A stretch of DNA of 33,504 nt from Microbacterium sp. Leaf288 (GCF_001422925.1 NZ_LMNI01000017.1:1-33504), one strand, 5' to 3'. Positions 7,364-16,551 are shown, counted from the stretch's first letter. A program made the numbers and translations. Notes: generated from the letters alone by a model not told the origin.

Positions 7364-10300
7364 CTAGTCAGGCTGAATGAACCCGCGCTGACGCGCGGCT
7401 AACGTGAGGGGCTCCGTCGTTGCGCCGCCAAGCGTTGTGGTCAATGAATCTAGGAGTTGCCGGACCCGGTATGTCATCGAGTGGTCGTCGTTCGGCGACG
7501 AGTTGCGGACACGTTCGGCATAGTGCTCGACCATAAGTGCACCGTAGGAGGTCAGCGCGCCGTCGGGGAAGCGGGGCGCAATGAAGCGGCGGCCAAGCGC
7601 AATGCCGTGTCCAGTGAGAAGCGCTATCGCGTCGGGAATGTGCTGACCGAGATACGGGACGGCGTCTGCCCAGCTCTGCAGTTCTTCGCTTCGAGCGACG
7701 CGCGGGATGCCGTTTACCCTGTTCCTCAGATGGGGTCCCAGCCACTCAACCCAGATCTCAGAACCGTTGATGGTGTCTTCCCGAAGGAATCGCGATACGG
7801 CGTCCGCGAAATCGGACGCACGCGCGCCGTCGTCTACAAGCACACTCTGATCGAGAAGGGTCTGTCGGTCATCGACCGTGATGGCCGCGAAGGAGACGAT
7901 AGAGGCGACCAGGCCGTAGAAACGGAACAGAAGCGCGTTGTCATGGATCTCGTCTAGACGCTCCCACTGATCGATCGCCGCCTGCAGCATGCCTGCCGCC
8001 AATAGCCGGTCGTTGTACCGCGCGTGGAACAGATAGGGGTGCCATGCGAGGCGAGCGGTTGCTGGCTGCTGGAAGAGAGGAATGATGTGCTGGGCCGTGA
8101 AATCTGGGTCGGCGGCGAAGAGGAAGAAGACCTCACTCGACAGCGCCGGCAGAGTCGCGTCCCGGGCATCGGGAGATCCGTTCAGCATCTCCTCGATGGC
8201 CGCCCTCTCCTCGCCATCGAGTCCGACCCAGTCGTCACGGTGGTTGCGCCAGCGGTTGTCGATCTCGGCCGTCCAGTATTGGGCGAGATCGCCAGGCCAC
8301 GAGTTCAGGTAGAGGGGCGCCATGGACACAGGATCTGTGCTCTCGGCGTGTGAGAAAGCGGCAGACTGTGCGGCCCAAAGGCTCCTTGCGACGTCCCGCA
8401 TCTGCCAAGTACTGGAGCTTTCGGGATCCTCTTTCTTGCGACGAGCCTGTTCCAACAGAAACCGACTCACTGCGCGTGAGGCCCTCGGCTGCTCAATCAT
8501 CGTGGTCAGTCGATCGACGGCCTGATCGACGGCGTGAAGGTCGGCGCTTGCCCAGCCTTCAACGATTGCAATTCGCATGTCCGCTGCCTTGGAAGCGTCC
8601 AAGTCGACCGTCTGTTCCATCAGCGTCCACAGCGCATCGCCAACCTCAGGGTCGGTCTGCGAGACGCGTCCGATCAGGCCCAGCGCGTCATGCCAGGTGG
8701 GACCATCCCAGCTCATCTCGGAGTAGTCACGGTCGAGGAAGGCGGCCAGAGCTCCTTCAGCGTTCGCCTGCCAGGAAGCGATGAACTCCGCCGGCTCCAT
8801 CGGCGGTGAGGATTCCACGTCGCCGATCGATGACCACATGTCGAAGTCTGGATGGTCTCGCGGGCCGAAATGTGGGTAGTTGCGAAGGATTGATCGGCGA
8901 GCCTTCTGCGCGGGTTTCCACGCGGGCATCGCTGATGTCAACCACACAAGCAGGTTGTACTTCGCATACGCGATGTGCGCATCACGATCTTCGAGATCTT
9001 CGGGGTAGTCGGGCCCAGTCATCACCGCGTCGAGGAGACGTGCGCGGGAGGGTTTGGTTGCACCGCTCGTCGCGACCGCAAGCACCTGATATACCTCGTG
9101 CTTGAGGTGGTGCGCATACAGCGTGTCGTGATCTAGCAGCCACTGGATCTTGCTGTCGGCCGATAGTTCGGCGTCTCGTGAGATCAGATGAAGCGCGAGG
9201 CGCCGAAAGAGCGCTCGTCCCAACGCCCACCAGCGCGTCGCGAGGTCCGGTTCGAGCTTCAGCGCGCGCTCCCCAATGGTTCGGAGGCTGTCGATGATCG
9301 CATCGAGAGGAGTGCGAAAGGAGTCCTGCTCGTGGGGCTCGATTGCAGATCGACCGAAGCTCAAACCATCCCAGTCTGCTCGGCCGGAGTGGAACGCCTC
9401 GTCCAGGTCATACGCAGCGAGCAGTGCGTCGACAAGCATCGACATGACTCCAGGGTCGCCTGTGAGCGTCGAATCGATCAATTTGTCCAGGTGGACCGTG
9501 AGGTGGTGCTCGTCGATCATCCAGGCAACTTCAGCGTGCGGGACGGCTGTCAGATCGTCGGCATCGTCTCGGTACCAGCGCCGTCTAAGGATCAACCGGG
9601 GTTTGAGCGCCGCGCGAAGAATCGCATTGTGCTCGACGGTATCGGCCGCGAAGTAGGGCAAGAGGAGCTCCGTGCGCGGCGGCGCCGACTGCCCCATTAC
9701 GGAAGTTGCCAATATTGCGCGCCATCGGCGTGCCGCGTCAACGTCGCTCTTTCCGAGCTCTTCTGAAGCCCAGCAGAGTTGATCGAATAGGCCATCGCTG
9801 AACGCCATTCCGAGTCGCTCTACGGTCTGGAGCGCCGCACCGCTCAACTCGGGAGAGGCGACGAAGGTCCGGCAGAACCAGTTGGCGAGCACGTTGGCTG
9901 CCGGCGAAGGCGCCTCAGCATGAAACAGCGACTTGAATGGCTCATGGTCTTCAAGCCAATTCAGCCAAGCGACCTGAAGTTCACGGCCTATCGATGTTGT
10001 GGCGGACGCAAACTCACGTGCCCCTTCCTCAATGTCAAGCCGTGCCAACAAGTAGTCGCGATCCACGGGCGTCATCCGCGGTCCGGCGCCAACGATGGAC
10101 CGGATTTGCGCGGCGTGTTCTATCTGACCCATGCGGGAGCGAACCGCCCAGGCAGCGAGTGCCTCAGGTAACGCCGCGTGATCACCATCGACGACGGGGT
10201 AACCGATTGGTTCGATGCCCAAACGGCCCCACTTGGGGTCATCGACGGGCAGCTTCTCGGTGAACACGAACCGCGGTGTGCGAGACGGCAAGCCCAGTGC

Positions 10301-10918
10301 CAGGTATCGCATGATGGGGTCGTCGTGGCTGTAGCCGACGAACACAACCGTGAACTCCTGAAACATCGGGATGAGGAATCGGGTCGCCCAGGCGTACGTG
10401 AGGTAAGCCCGGCCGAAGTCCTCATCCGTCAGGACGAGCTCCTGCGCCGCGCGGTTCAACGACCCGTGCAAATGGACGATGCCCTCGAAGCGGTCACCGA
10501 TCGGCAGTGCGGGACCAATCCACGTATCCGCTATGGCGATCCCGTTCGCCTCAGCGGCTGATGACAGATGGTCGTCAAAGTTCGTGGTCACTATCCGCAG
10601 TGGAGGGATTGAACTGGCAATCGATGCAAGTGCGGAGTGGGTGGGATTGAACGTCGACCCCGGAAGCTGAAGAAGGTCGCGGGCGTGCGAGTGAGTGTCG
10701 AAGTTGGCTGGAAGCGATCCGAGGAAGAAGTCGATTGCGACCGAGCTGTCAAACGGAACCCGCGCGCGGTGCGCAAGTTGCTCCGCAAGCTTTCGGAAGA
10801 GCGGAAGACCTGATGGAGGAGCTACCGAAGCGCCCGCGCCGACAAAGAAGACCAGCTTCCCCGCCGCCTGCGCATCGAGCACCGCCTGGGGAAGCTCCAC
10901 CTCCGACGTGATCCACAT
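7364..10918 (-). CDS. Large SIR2-domain protein, probable defence NADase (DUF4020-like C-terminus)
   Basis: The product has 1184 residues. The N-terminal SIR2 domain (about 18-290) shows FFVGAGASV (24-32) for NAD binding, TTNFDDHL (111-118, candidate Asn113) and HLHG (149-152, candidate His151), then FVGYSHDDP (193-201). In defence-associated sirtuins the equivalent Asn and His are needed to destroy NAD and stop phage growth. The remaining 900 residues are helical repeats with many Trp residues; the stretch near RLAWHPYLFHARYNDRLL recalls DUF4020. I chose ATG 10918, after GAGAGAG; the frame is open to 11044. It is last in a three-gene minus-strand group. Function in phage defence is inferred from the family. 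Confidence 0.8.
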   Translation of the reverse strand: MWITSEVELPQAVLDAQAAGKLVFFVGAGASVAPPSGLPLFRKLAEQLAHRARVPFDSSVAIDFFLGSLPANFDTHSHARDLLQLPGSTFNPTHSALASIASSIPPLRIVTTNFDDHLSSAAEANGIAIADTWIGPALPIGDRFEGIVHLHGSLNRAAQELVLTDEDFGRAYLTYAWATRFLIPMFQEFTVVFVGYSHDDPIMRYLALGLPSRTPRFVFTEKLPVDDPKWGRLGIEPIGYPVVDGDHAALPEALAAWAVRSRMGQIEHAAQIRSIVGAGPRMTPVDRDYLLARLDIEEGAREFASATTSIGRELQVAWLNWLEDHEPFKSLFHAEAPSPAANVLANWFCRTFVASPELSGAALQTVERLGMAFSDGLFDQLCWASEELGKSDVDAARRWRAILATSVMGQSAPPRTELLLPYFAADTVEHNAILRAALKPRLILRRRWYRDDADDLTAVPHAEVAWMIDEHHLTVHLDKLIDSTLTGDPGVMSMLVDALLAAYDLDEAFHSGRADWDGLSFGRSAIEPHEQDSFRTPLDAIIDSLRTIGERALKLEPDLATRWWALGRALFRRLALHLISRDAELSADSKIQWLLDHDTLYAHHLKHEVYQVLAVATSGATKPSRARLLDAVMTGPDYPEDLEDRDAHIAYAKYNLLVWLTSAMPAWKPAQKARRSILRNYPHFGPRDHPDFDMWSSIGDVESSPPMEPAEFIASWQANAEGALAAFLDRDYSEMSWDGPTWHDALGLIGRVSQTDPEVGDALWTLMEQTVDLDASKAADMRIAIVEGWASADLHAVDQAVDRLTTMIEQPRASRAVSRFLLEQARRKKEDPESSSTWQMRDVARSLWAAQSAAFSHAESTDPVSMAPLYLNSWPGDLAQYWTAEIDNRWRNHRDDWVGLDGEERAAIEEMLNGSPDARDATLPALSSEVFFLFAADPDFTAQHIIPLFQQPATARLAWHPYLFHARYNDRLLAAGMLQAAIDQWERLDEIHDNALLFRFYGLVASIVSFAAITVDDRQTLLDQSVLVDDGARASDFADAVSRFLREDTINGSEIWVEWLGPHLRNRVNGIPRVARSEELQSWADAVPYLGQHIPDAIALLTGHGIALGRRFIAPRFPDGALTSYGALMVEHYAERVRNSSPNDDHSMTYRVRQLLDSLTTTLGGATTEPLTLAARQRGFIQPD

Positions 10919-11155
10919 CCACTCTCTCGCTCTCGTCCGAGAAGACTCCGCAGCAGTCGAGCGCCGGCGACCTCGATCCCAACCTAGCTTCCAGGCGACG
11001 GTAAAGCGGGGCACACGCACCAGTCCGGTGCCTATGCCGGACAACTTGGCAGGACTTCTGCATCTGGCTCAGCGCTTGGCAGACCGAACGGCACGCAGAC
11101 GAGAACTACGCATCGCCCGCGGGGTGGCGCTTGCGCCGGAAACGCGCTGTCTCAC

Positions 11156-14100
11156 CTATGGCCGCAGAAGGACCCCAAGGTATGTGGGGCGTCGGTCCGA
11201 GTCGAGGCTTGCGATCAAGTCGAACAGCCATTTCGTCGCGGTTGGTCTGTCAGCTTGAGCAAGTTGTCGAAATGCGCCACCGATGCTGTCGACCAACGGA
11301 TCCACACTACGTCCATCCACGCCGTCGACCATGCCTCGATCAATAAACGCGAAAGACTGCGGAACGAGCCAGACCGACTCGACGATCCTTGTCGCCAGTA
11401 GGCGTAGGTTTGACGCCACTGAGGCCTCGTCCGGGGAGATCCGAACCAGCCATCGAACACACGCTGAGATCCACACCTCGAGGCGGGTTCCGCTTGGCAC
11501 GAGCGACGGAGCTTGTGAAAGGGCCCACGCGACAATCTCGTCGGCCGCAGATCCGTCGAGGTGCTCGATCACCGACGCGATGGCGTGGCTCGCGGTTGAA
11601 TTGGACTCGAACGCCTCGCGATACTCATCGCTATCAAACGGAATGCCCATGTAGCGCTCGGCGAGAAGCGTGACCCTTATGGAGCGGGCATCCTCGTCGC
11701 TAATCCGTGCGTGTTCCTCAAGGGCTGAGACAAGTCCGAGTGTCGTGAAGGTGCGAACGCCTAGGCCCTGCGCGAGGATGTTTAGGGCCTTGTCGTCAGA
11801 CCACAACGCAGTGTTGGCTCCCGCGACCGCGGCGGCCGCGAACCACACACCATCGTCGGACCCACCAACCGCGTCGGGGATGTCGAATCCCTGCGCCGGA
11901 AGTTCCCGGCGCAGTGGGCGCATCAGGCTCACCAGCGAAGCAGCGCGTGCACGATCGGAGCGATCGCTCTCGGTGGCGGCCGGCCGAGTTCGCTGCGCGA
12001 CAGCACCATTCCACTGGCCCAGACCGGGCCCCGCGTGTCCGAAGCGACCGATGGTCTGAAGTCCACGCACGGCGTCGCGGTACTGCTCGGCTGCGACGAT
12101 GACATTCGAGAACGAGGACATCAGGTGCGTGCGCAGCGGTACCGGAAGCACACTCAGTGCGAACAACGCCGTGGTATCGAGGACGACGGCCGCGTCAACG
12201 GAACGGTGGGCGCTCGCGCGCTCGCTCTCCAGGTGATGGCTAGCGAAGCGGACGCCTGATGCATGCGAAACGACCGCTTCCGCGTACGTGGCGCCATGGG
12301 TTAGGGAAATCAGGCCGAGTGGGAAAGCCCCGGAGAAGATCTGACGATCGAAATCGCTTGTATCCGGTCGCTCACCGATCGCAGACGAGATCTGATCGAG
12401 CAAGTCCCCGGCGTCGCCATCAAGGTCAACGGTGAACTGGCGAATCTCGCCCTCAGGGAAGTCTCGGAAGTAGTCCGCAATCAGTGCCGAGCGTGCTTGC
12501 GCTAGCCGGTTCTCTTCCCGGTCGTCAGAGTTGGCATCTGCATCGCCCCCATCACCCTGCTCGTGCGAGATCCCTCCGGACTCGACCACCACCAAGTCAT
12601 CGTCCGATCGAGCCGGCAGTAGCACGAGACCTACGATCACGCGCCGAATCTCCTCGTCTCCTGCCCATGCGGCCGCGACAGCTACAAGGTCGTCGACAGA
12701 GGCGATCGCTTCGCCGTACTCCTGGCAGAGCGCGAGCCACACGCGCGTTTGCTCGCGTGTGGTTGGACGACGGCGTTGGGCGACAGTGTTCCAAGTCCCG
12801 AGGGCATCGTCGAGCTCTCCTGCATGGTGTTGGCACGTAATTAGGTTCCAGATCGCACCTTCATTGTCGGGGAGCGCTTGAACGAGAAGCGCGGAATAGA
12901 CCGTCGCCTGGTCCCAGTCACCAAGGGCGGCGTACGACTCGACCAGGACGCCGAGGACTCGTTCACGACCGCCCCAGCCGATGGGAGCACTAGAACGCGC
13001 CCGTTGAGCAAACTCGATCGCGTCCCTGTGCTCCCCGGCCACGCGCTGCATATTCGCAGCGACCAACCACAATGTCGCGTCGCCAAGTCGCTCGGCCGCC
13101 GAGGTTAGCGCCCGCAGCTCGTTGGCGGTGTCGCCGCGGCTTCCATAGACCTGGCTCAGGGTCATGGTGAGTTTGGCCGAGGAATGAGCCGCGGCCCGCA
13201 GTCGCTCAAGACCACCTGGCACGTCGGCAAAAGCATCGGCCATCAGCTTCAGGTTTCGCGCGAACGCTTCGTTGCCTGCCTCAAGTTGGCTGGTCACGAA
13301 AGGATGCAGATGACCCATCGTGGCCAACCTGACGGCCAACTGCCCCTTCTGGTCGAAATCCGGTGTCAGCTCCAGCGACTCGCTGAGATAGCGGATTGCG
13401 GCCTCGCGATCTCCTTCCGCTTCGGCAAGCAGCCCCCGCAATTGCCGCACGACTGCCTTATCGGCCCCCTTCTCGTCGATTAGCGCCCTAGCGGGCTCGA
13501 GGATGCCGGAGTCCGCAAGCATCAGCGCGGCGACGGAACGCACCGCCAGGCTGTTCGCCTCTGCTCTCGTTGCTTCTCCGTCCGGGCTCGCGGTGAGCAA
13601 CGCCAGAGCGCGAGCCGGATCGTTCAGCAGTCGGGCAGCGGTTGACGCAAGGATCACGACCGCGCTCGAGTCGTACCCCCATACGCGCTGCGCGTCCCTC
13701 GAATCGACAAGCAGCGTCAGCGCCCGTGACAGGTCGTCGGCGTGCATCCCGGAACCGCTCCCCGTCGTTTCGCGTGCGATGAGGGCCTTTCCCGCGATCA
13801 GGGCGCCAGCTGGTGACCCGTGAACTGTCGCAAGCGGAACCGAGAGTTCAATAGCTCGGTCGAAGTCATTCGAGTGGAGCGCTGAGCGCGCAAGGAGTAG
13901 GTCTCGCGTTGCAGACTCCGTCGACGTCGACGGACTCCAGTCGTTGATTACACGCAACGCGTCAACCAGGTTGCCCGCCACCTCGAGGCTGTGCGCTCTA
14001 ACGAGTGGGTAGTCGCGATCGGTTGGCCCTACAAGTGCAGGGCCACCTTCCACCGGGCCCAGCCATAGCCTTCGAATCTCCCAGTAGCCGAGGGGATGCG

Positions 14101-14773
14101 CTCCCGCGGAAAGGGCTCGGTCCAAGAAGACCCTCGCGGTCGGTTCCATGGCGAAGTCGACCGCCAGGTCAGCAAGCCAGCAGTAGACGACCGCGGGCAC
14201 ATCCGCGAGGAACCCAGGCAATCGAGCGGCCCAGCTCTTCAGGAGGGCAGGCTTGTCCCCGGTGTCGAGAAGGCCGATTAGCGTGGGCATCCCGGGCCAA
14301 GCCTGCCGCACGTCCCGAGCTGTCTCGGCGCGAAGCGGTCGAAGCCGCTGAAGTCGAACATCCCAGAGCACATCGTCGGTGGAGTTCCCGTTCACCGCCC
14401 CCTCAATGGAATCGAGACGCTCGTGGAGCGAAGCGCCTACCGCGATCGTCGCCCTCGTCGCAGACGCGCGGGACTGGAGGGACGCTTCAATCATCGCGAA
14501 CAGGCGAGCGCTCTGATCAGAGTTGCCGCTGGTTAGCGCATCGAGTGACGCGCGCAGCTCATCGCGCTTCGCGCGGTCGCCATAAAAGGCGGCGAACCGC
14601 GTTGCATACAGGTGCCGCCTAAGTCGTCGCTGATTGACGCGCAATCCCTCTGCGCGAGCTCGTTTCGAGACTTCGTTTGCGACTCTCATCTCGAGCGTGA
14701 TCCAGCGGCTGAACGCGGCGACGGGGCCGAAAAGAGCAATGAGCAAATCGGTCAATCGTGCAATCCTTAGCAT
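11156..14773 (-). CDS. Giant helical-repeat protein with C-terminal PIN-like nuclease domain
   Basis: The product has 1205 residues. The N-terminus has a hydrophobic stretch (LTDLLIALFGPVAAFSRWI) and basic helices. Residues about 150-780 look like tetratricopeptide-type repeats (ALLTASPDGEATRAEANSLA, GDREAAIRYLSESLELTP, YGSRGDTANELRALTSAAER). Residues about 858-1020 resemble a PIN domain: VLDTTAL with Asp866 near strand 1, and ALWSDDKALNILAQGLGV with Asp993/Asp994, then TFTTLGL. PIN domains cleave RNA using such acidic residues. An acidic linker (about 755-790) lies before the PIN part. It is 237 bases upstream of the SIR2 gene. I do not recognise the full architecture. A role as sensor and RNase effector in defence is inference. 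Confidence 0.7.
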   Translation of the reverse strand: MLRIARLTDLLIALFGPVAAFSRWITLEMRVANEVSKRARAEGLRVNQRRLRRHLYATRFAAFYGDRAKRDELRASLDALTSGNSDQSARLFAMIEASLQSRASATRATIAVGASLHERLDSIEGAVNGNSTDDVLWDVRLQRLRPLRAETARDVRQAWPGMPTLIGLLDTGDKPALLKSWAARLPGFLADVPAVVYCWLADLAVDFAMEPTARVFLDRALSAGAHPLGYWEIRRLWLGPVEGGPALVGPTDRDYPLVRAHSLEVAGNLVDALRVINDWSPSTSTESATRDLLLARSALHSNDFDRAIELSVPLATVHGSPAGALIAGKALIARETTGSGSGMHADDLSRALTLLVDSRDAQRVWGYDSSAVVILASTAARLLNDPARALALLTASPDGEATRAEANSLAVRSVAALMLADSGILEPARALIDEKGADKAVVRQLRGLLAEAEGDREAAIRYLSESLELTPDFDQKGQLAVRLATMGHLHPFVTSQLEAGNEAFARNLKLMADAFADVPGGLERLRAAAHSSAKLTMTLSQVYGSRGDTANELRALTSAAERLGDATLWLVAANMQRVAGEHRDAIEFAQRARSSAPIGWGGRERVLGVLVESYAALGDWDQATVYSALLVQALPDNEGAIWNLITCQHHAGELDDALGTWNTVAQRRRPTTREQTRVWLALCQEYGEAIASVDDLVAVAAAWAGDEEIRRVIVGLVLLPARSDDDLVVVESGGISHEQGDGGDADANSDDREENRLAQARSALIADYFRDFPEGEIRQFTVDLDGDAGDLLDQISSAIGERPDTSDFDRQIFSGAFPLGLISLTHGATYAEAVVSHASGVRFASHHLESERASAHRSVDAAVVLDTTALFALSVLPVPLRTHLMSSFSNVIVAAEQYRDAVRGLQTIGRFGHAGPGLGQWNGAVAQRTRPAATESDRSDRARAASLVSLMRPLRRELPAQGFDIPDAVGGSDDGVWFAAAAVAGANTALWSDDKALNILAQGLGVRTFTTLGLVSALEEHARISDEDARSIRVTLLAERYMGIPFDSDEYREAFESNSTASHAIASVIEHLDGSAADEIVAWALSQAPSLVPSGTRLEVWISACVRWLVRISPDEASVASNLRLLATRIVESVWLVPQSFAFIDRGMVDGVDGRSVDPLVDSIGGAFRQLAQADRPTATKWLFDLIASLDSDRRPTYLGVLLRP

Positions 14774-14937
14774 CGCGACGGCTCGCCACGTCGAACTCGG
14801 ATGTGGCGACCGAGGTCCCCGACCTAGGCTACTTAGTCGTTACGACAGGTGGCGTGTGGACTTCGACGCTGGGCGCGCGTGGGCGGGTCGCTCTGCGTGC
14901 GATGCACGTTGACGATCTCTGCGGGCGGAGCTGACCG

Positions 14938-15672
14938 TCAGCGCGACGCGGTTGCTGGTGTGATTCCGTCGGAGTGCTCATAGCGGATTTGGGTCAGGAG
15001 TAAGCTCGCGAGGCCCAGTACCTGAAGGGCATACTGTTTCGCGTCCGCTCGTTCTTGAATCTTGTGGCGGTCGACGTTGCTGATGGCCGCGACCATTCCC
15101 GTTCCAAGGCTGCGCCACCCCTCCGTCTCGTTGCGCTGGCTCCCCAGCGCGAGCACGCCGTCCGGCCCGAGCGCCTTGGCAAATAGAGTCTGACCTATCA
15201 GCTTGCCGCCGTCCTGGTTGGTCGGGTTGCCGGCCCATCGCCGAACCTTGTCCTCAACGTAGATGGCGGATGCGCTGGCAACTTGCTCCCAACGCTCCTC
15301 TTCCACGGAATGCTTGACGTGATCCCACAGGCCTGAATCGTAGCTACCCCCCTCGACAGCGGGAGCGCCGACGGACAGCTCGAGCTCGAATATTGCCGCT
15401 TCGATCAGGCCAGCGGCATCCTGAACGCGGCCACGAAAGTACCGAGCGTCTCTTTCGGCCTCACCAGGGGCACCGCTGTAGAAGCCGATGTGATAGCTCA
15501 GCTTCTTGAACTGCTGCACGGTCGAGGATTCGGTGCCGAGGCTACGTTCGAGCACCGCAACAACCTTTGCGTTCCACTCCTTGTGCTGCGGTGTGGAGGC
15601 TTGCACGAGCGAGTCGTTGATCGCCTGTTCCTTCAACTTCTTCAACTCGCCAGCGGCGACTTCGGGCGTCAT
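14938..15672 (-). CDS. TIGR02391/HEPN-like protein, probable defence component
   Basis: The product has 244 residues from ATG 15672, seven bases after GGGAG; a GTG at 15678 is too close to that site. The C-terminal half (about 105-240) follows the TIGR02391 (Ymh) pattern: YVEDKVRRWAGNP, GKLIGQTLFAKALG, NETEGWRSLGTGMVAAI, then A..YALQVLGLASLLL. Members usually carry an R-N-P-x-A-H type HEPN motif. Here the site reads ISNVDRH, so His203 remains but the Arg position is Ser198. HEPN proteins are often RNases or nucleotidyltransferase-linked toxins in defence and toxin systems. It is the first gene of the three-gene minus-strand group, 164 bases before the PIN gene. Confidence 0.68.
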   Translation of the reverse strand: MTPEVAAGELKKLKEQAINDSLVQASTPQHKEWNAKVVAVLERSLGTESSTVQQFKKLSYHIGFYSGAPGEAERDARYFRGRVQDAAGLIEAAIFELELSVGAPAVEGGSYDSGLWDHVKHSVEEERWEQVASASAIYVEDKVRRWAGNPTNQDGGKLIGQTLFAKALGPDGVLALGSQRNETEGWRSLGTGMVAAISNVDRHKIQERADAKQYALQVLGLASLLLTQIRYEHSDGITPATASR

Positions 15673-15995
15673 CCTCACGCTCCCAATCTTGAGTCGACGC
15701 TATCGGGCCGATCCGACAGCGCGGTCGACGTGCAGCAGGGGATTGAAAGTGCCGCATCTGTCAGGCGGTCCGTGCGTTCACTTGTCGATCAGCGGGCAGC
15801 GATCATCCCGTTTGTGTGCGCGCTTGCAGTACTGAAGCGCGACTCGTCGTTGATCAGGGGTCGACGAACGCTCTCGTAGATGGGTCGCGCCTGCGCTTCG
15901 TCCCTAGGCACTGAATCTGCGCTCGGCCACCCTGTCGCCGTGTTCGCGCTGGTCAAACTACGGGCATGCGGACGCGCCGCGACACGCCGAAGCAG

Positions 15996-16161
15996 TTATC
16001 CACAGGCTGATCCGATGTCGGAAGCCGCCCTTAGAGTTCAACCTGTGGATGAAACGGAATATTAGTCCGTACCATCGCGGAAAATCGGGGATGTGAATCG
16101 AACATCCCTGTGGATGAATCGGTGGACAATCTGTGTCGCGCATGTCGAGAACGGTGGATAA
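15996..16161. other. Cluster of DnaA-box-like sites, candidate replication origin
   Basis: Four sites match or nearly match TTATCCACA: TTATCCACA at 15996-16004 (plus), TGTGGATGA at 16044-16052 and 16109-16117 (minus-strand TCATCCACA), and GGTGGATAA at 16153-16161 (minus-strand TTATCCACC). Such a cluster in 166 bases of non-coding, locally AT-rich DNA fits an origin or a DnaA-regulated promoter. No replication initiator gene is seen beside it, so this is tentative. Confidence 0.4.
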
Positions 16162-16233
16162 CTACACCGATGTAACTACTAGCCCTTGTGGTGCTATCGA
16201 ATGTCGGTACCCATATGTAGTATTGGAGCCGCT

Positions 16234-16280
16234 GTCCGTCGTCATAGAAAAGCGACCCACGACGGACGGTGCCGGGTCGC
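16234..16280 (+). promoter_or_regulatory. Interleaved hairpins in the leader of the DUF1508 gene
   Basis: GTCCGTCGT (16234-16242) pairs perfectly with ACGACGGAC (16259-16267). GCGACCC (16252-16258) pairs with GGGTCGC (16274-16280). The arms alternate, so the two stems form either a pseudoknot or mutually exclusive structures, as in attenuators. They lie 83-129 bases before the GTG of the DUF1508 gene. Confidence 0.4.
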
Positions 16281-16362
16281 AGGTCGCATTTCTCTCTGGT
16301 CGGAGACTTGTAGCCTAACCGCTCCCGGCAGTCACTTGGGTCACGGTCCAGGAGGACCTGCG

Positions 16363-16551
16363 GTGAGTAAGTTCAACCTCTACAAGACGAGCGACAAGCG
16401 CCAGTACTACTGGACGCTTGAAGCCGACAACGGCGAGATCATCGCCACGTCGGAAACGTACGTGTCTAAGGCGGGCGCTCAGAACGGCATTTCTGCGGTG
16501 AAGAAGGCGGCTCCGGTAGCTACCATCCTCGACGTCTCGGTGTACCAGTAA
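16363..16551 (+). CDS. DUF1508 (YegP-like) small protein
   Basis: The product has 62 residues starting at GTG 16363, seven bases after GGAGG (16351-16355). The single DUF1508 unit is clear: FNLYKTSDKRQYYWTLEADN, GEIIATSETYVSKAGAQNGI and SAVKKAAP. The fold is a small beta-alpha unit of unknown biochemical role, common in bacteria and on mobile elements. Its stop codon overlaps the next gene's start (TAATG), so the two form an operon that probably ends at 16744. A truncated homologue lies at 3128-3328. Confidence 0.85.
   Translation: MSKFNLYKTSDKRQYYWTLEADNGEIIATSETYVSKAGAQNGISAVKKAAPVATILDVSVYQ

Larger units (their letters stand above)
15673..16362. other. Long non-coding segment with origin-like and RNA-structure signals
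   Basis: No ORF here has convincing codon usage or motifs. The left part should hold the promoter of the minus-strand SIR2/PIN/HEPN group. The middle holds four DnaA-box-like sequences and the inverted repeat GGGATGT-N7-ACATCCC (16088-16108). The right part holds interleaved hairpins and the leader of the DUF1508 gene. It is more AT-rich than its neighbours from about 16040 to 16260. Confidence 0.6.

Noticed and set aside
7383..7398. CCGCGC-TGAC-GCGCGG hairpin as terminator of the mes operon or SIR2 gene
   Set aside because: It lies inside the 3' coding part of the SIR2 gene and has no T-run; the short GC stem is likely incidental.
10919..11044. N-terminal extension of the SIR2 protein
   Set aside because: The extra 42 residues are basic and low-complexity, and the ATG at 10918 has a good ribosome site and starts just before the SIR2 fold.
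15880..16350. Possible tRNA gene or attachment site near the DnaA-like boxes
   Set aside because: No cloverleaf, anticodon arm or TTCGAATC-type loop in proper context could be found; the GAATCGAAC segment belongs to a simple inverted repeat.
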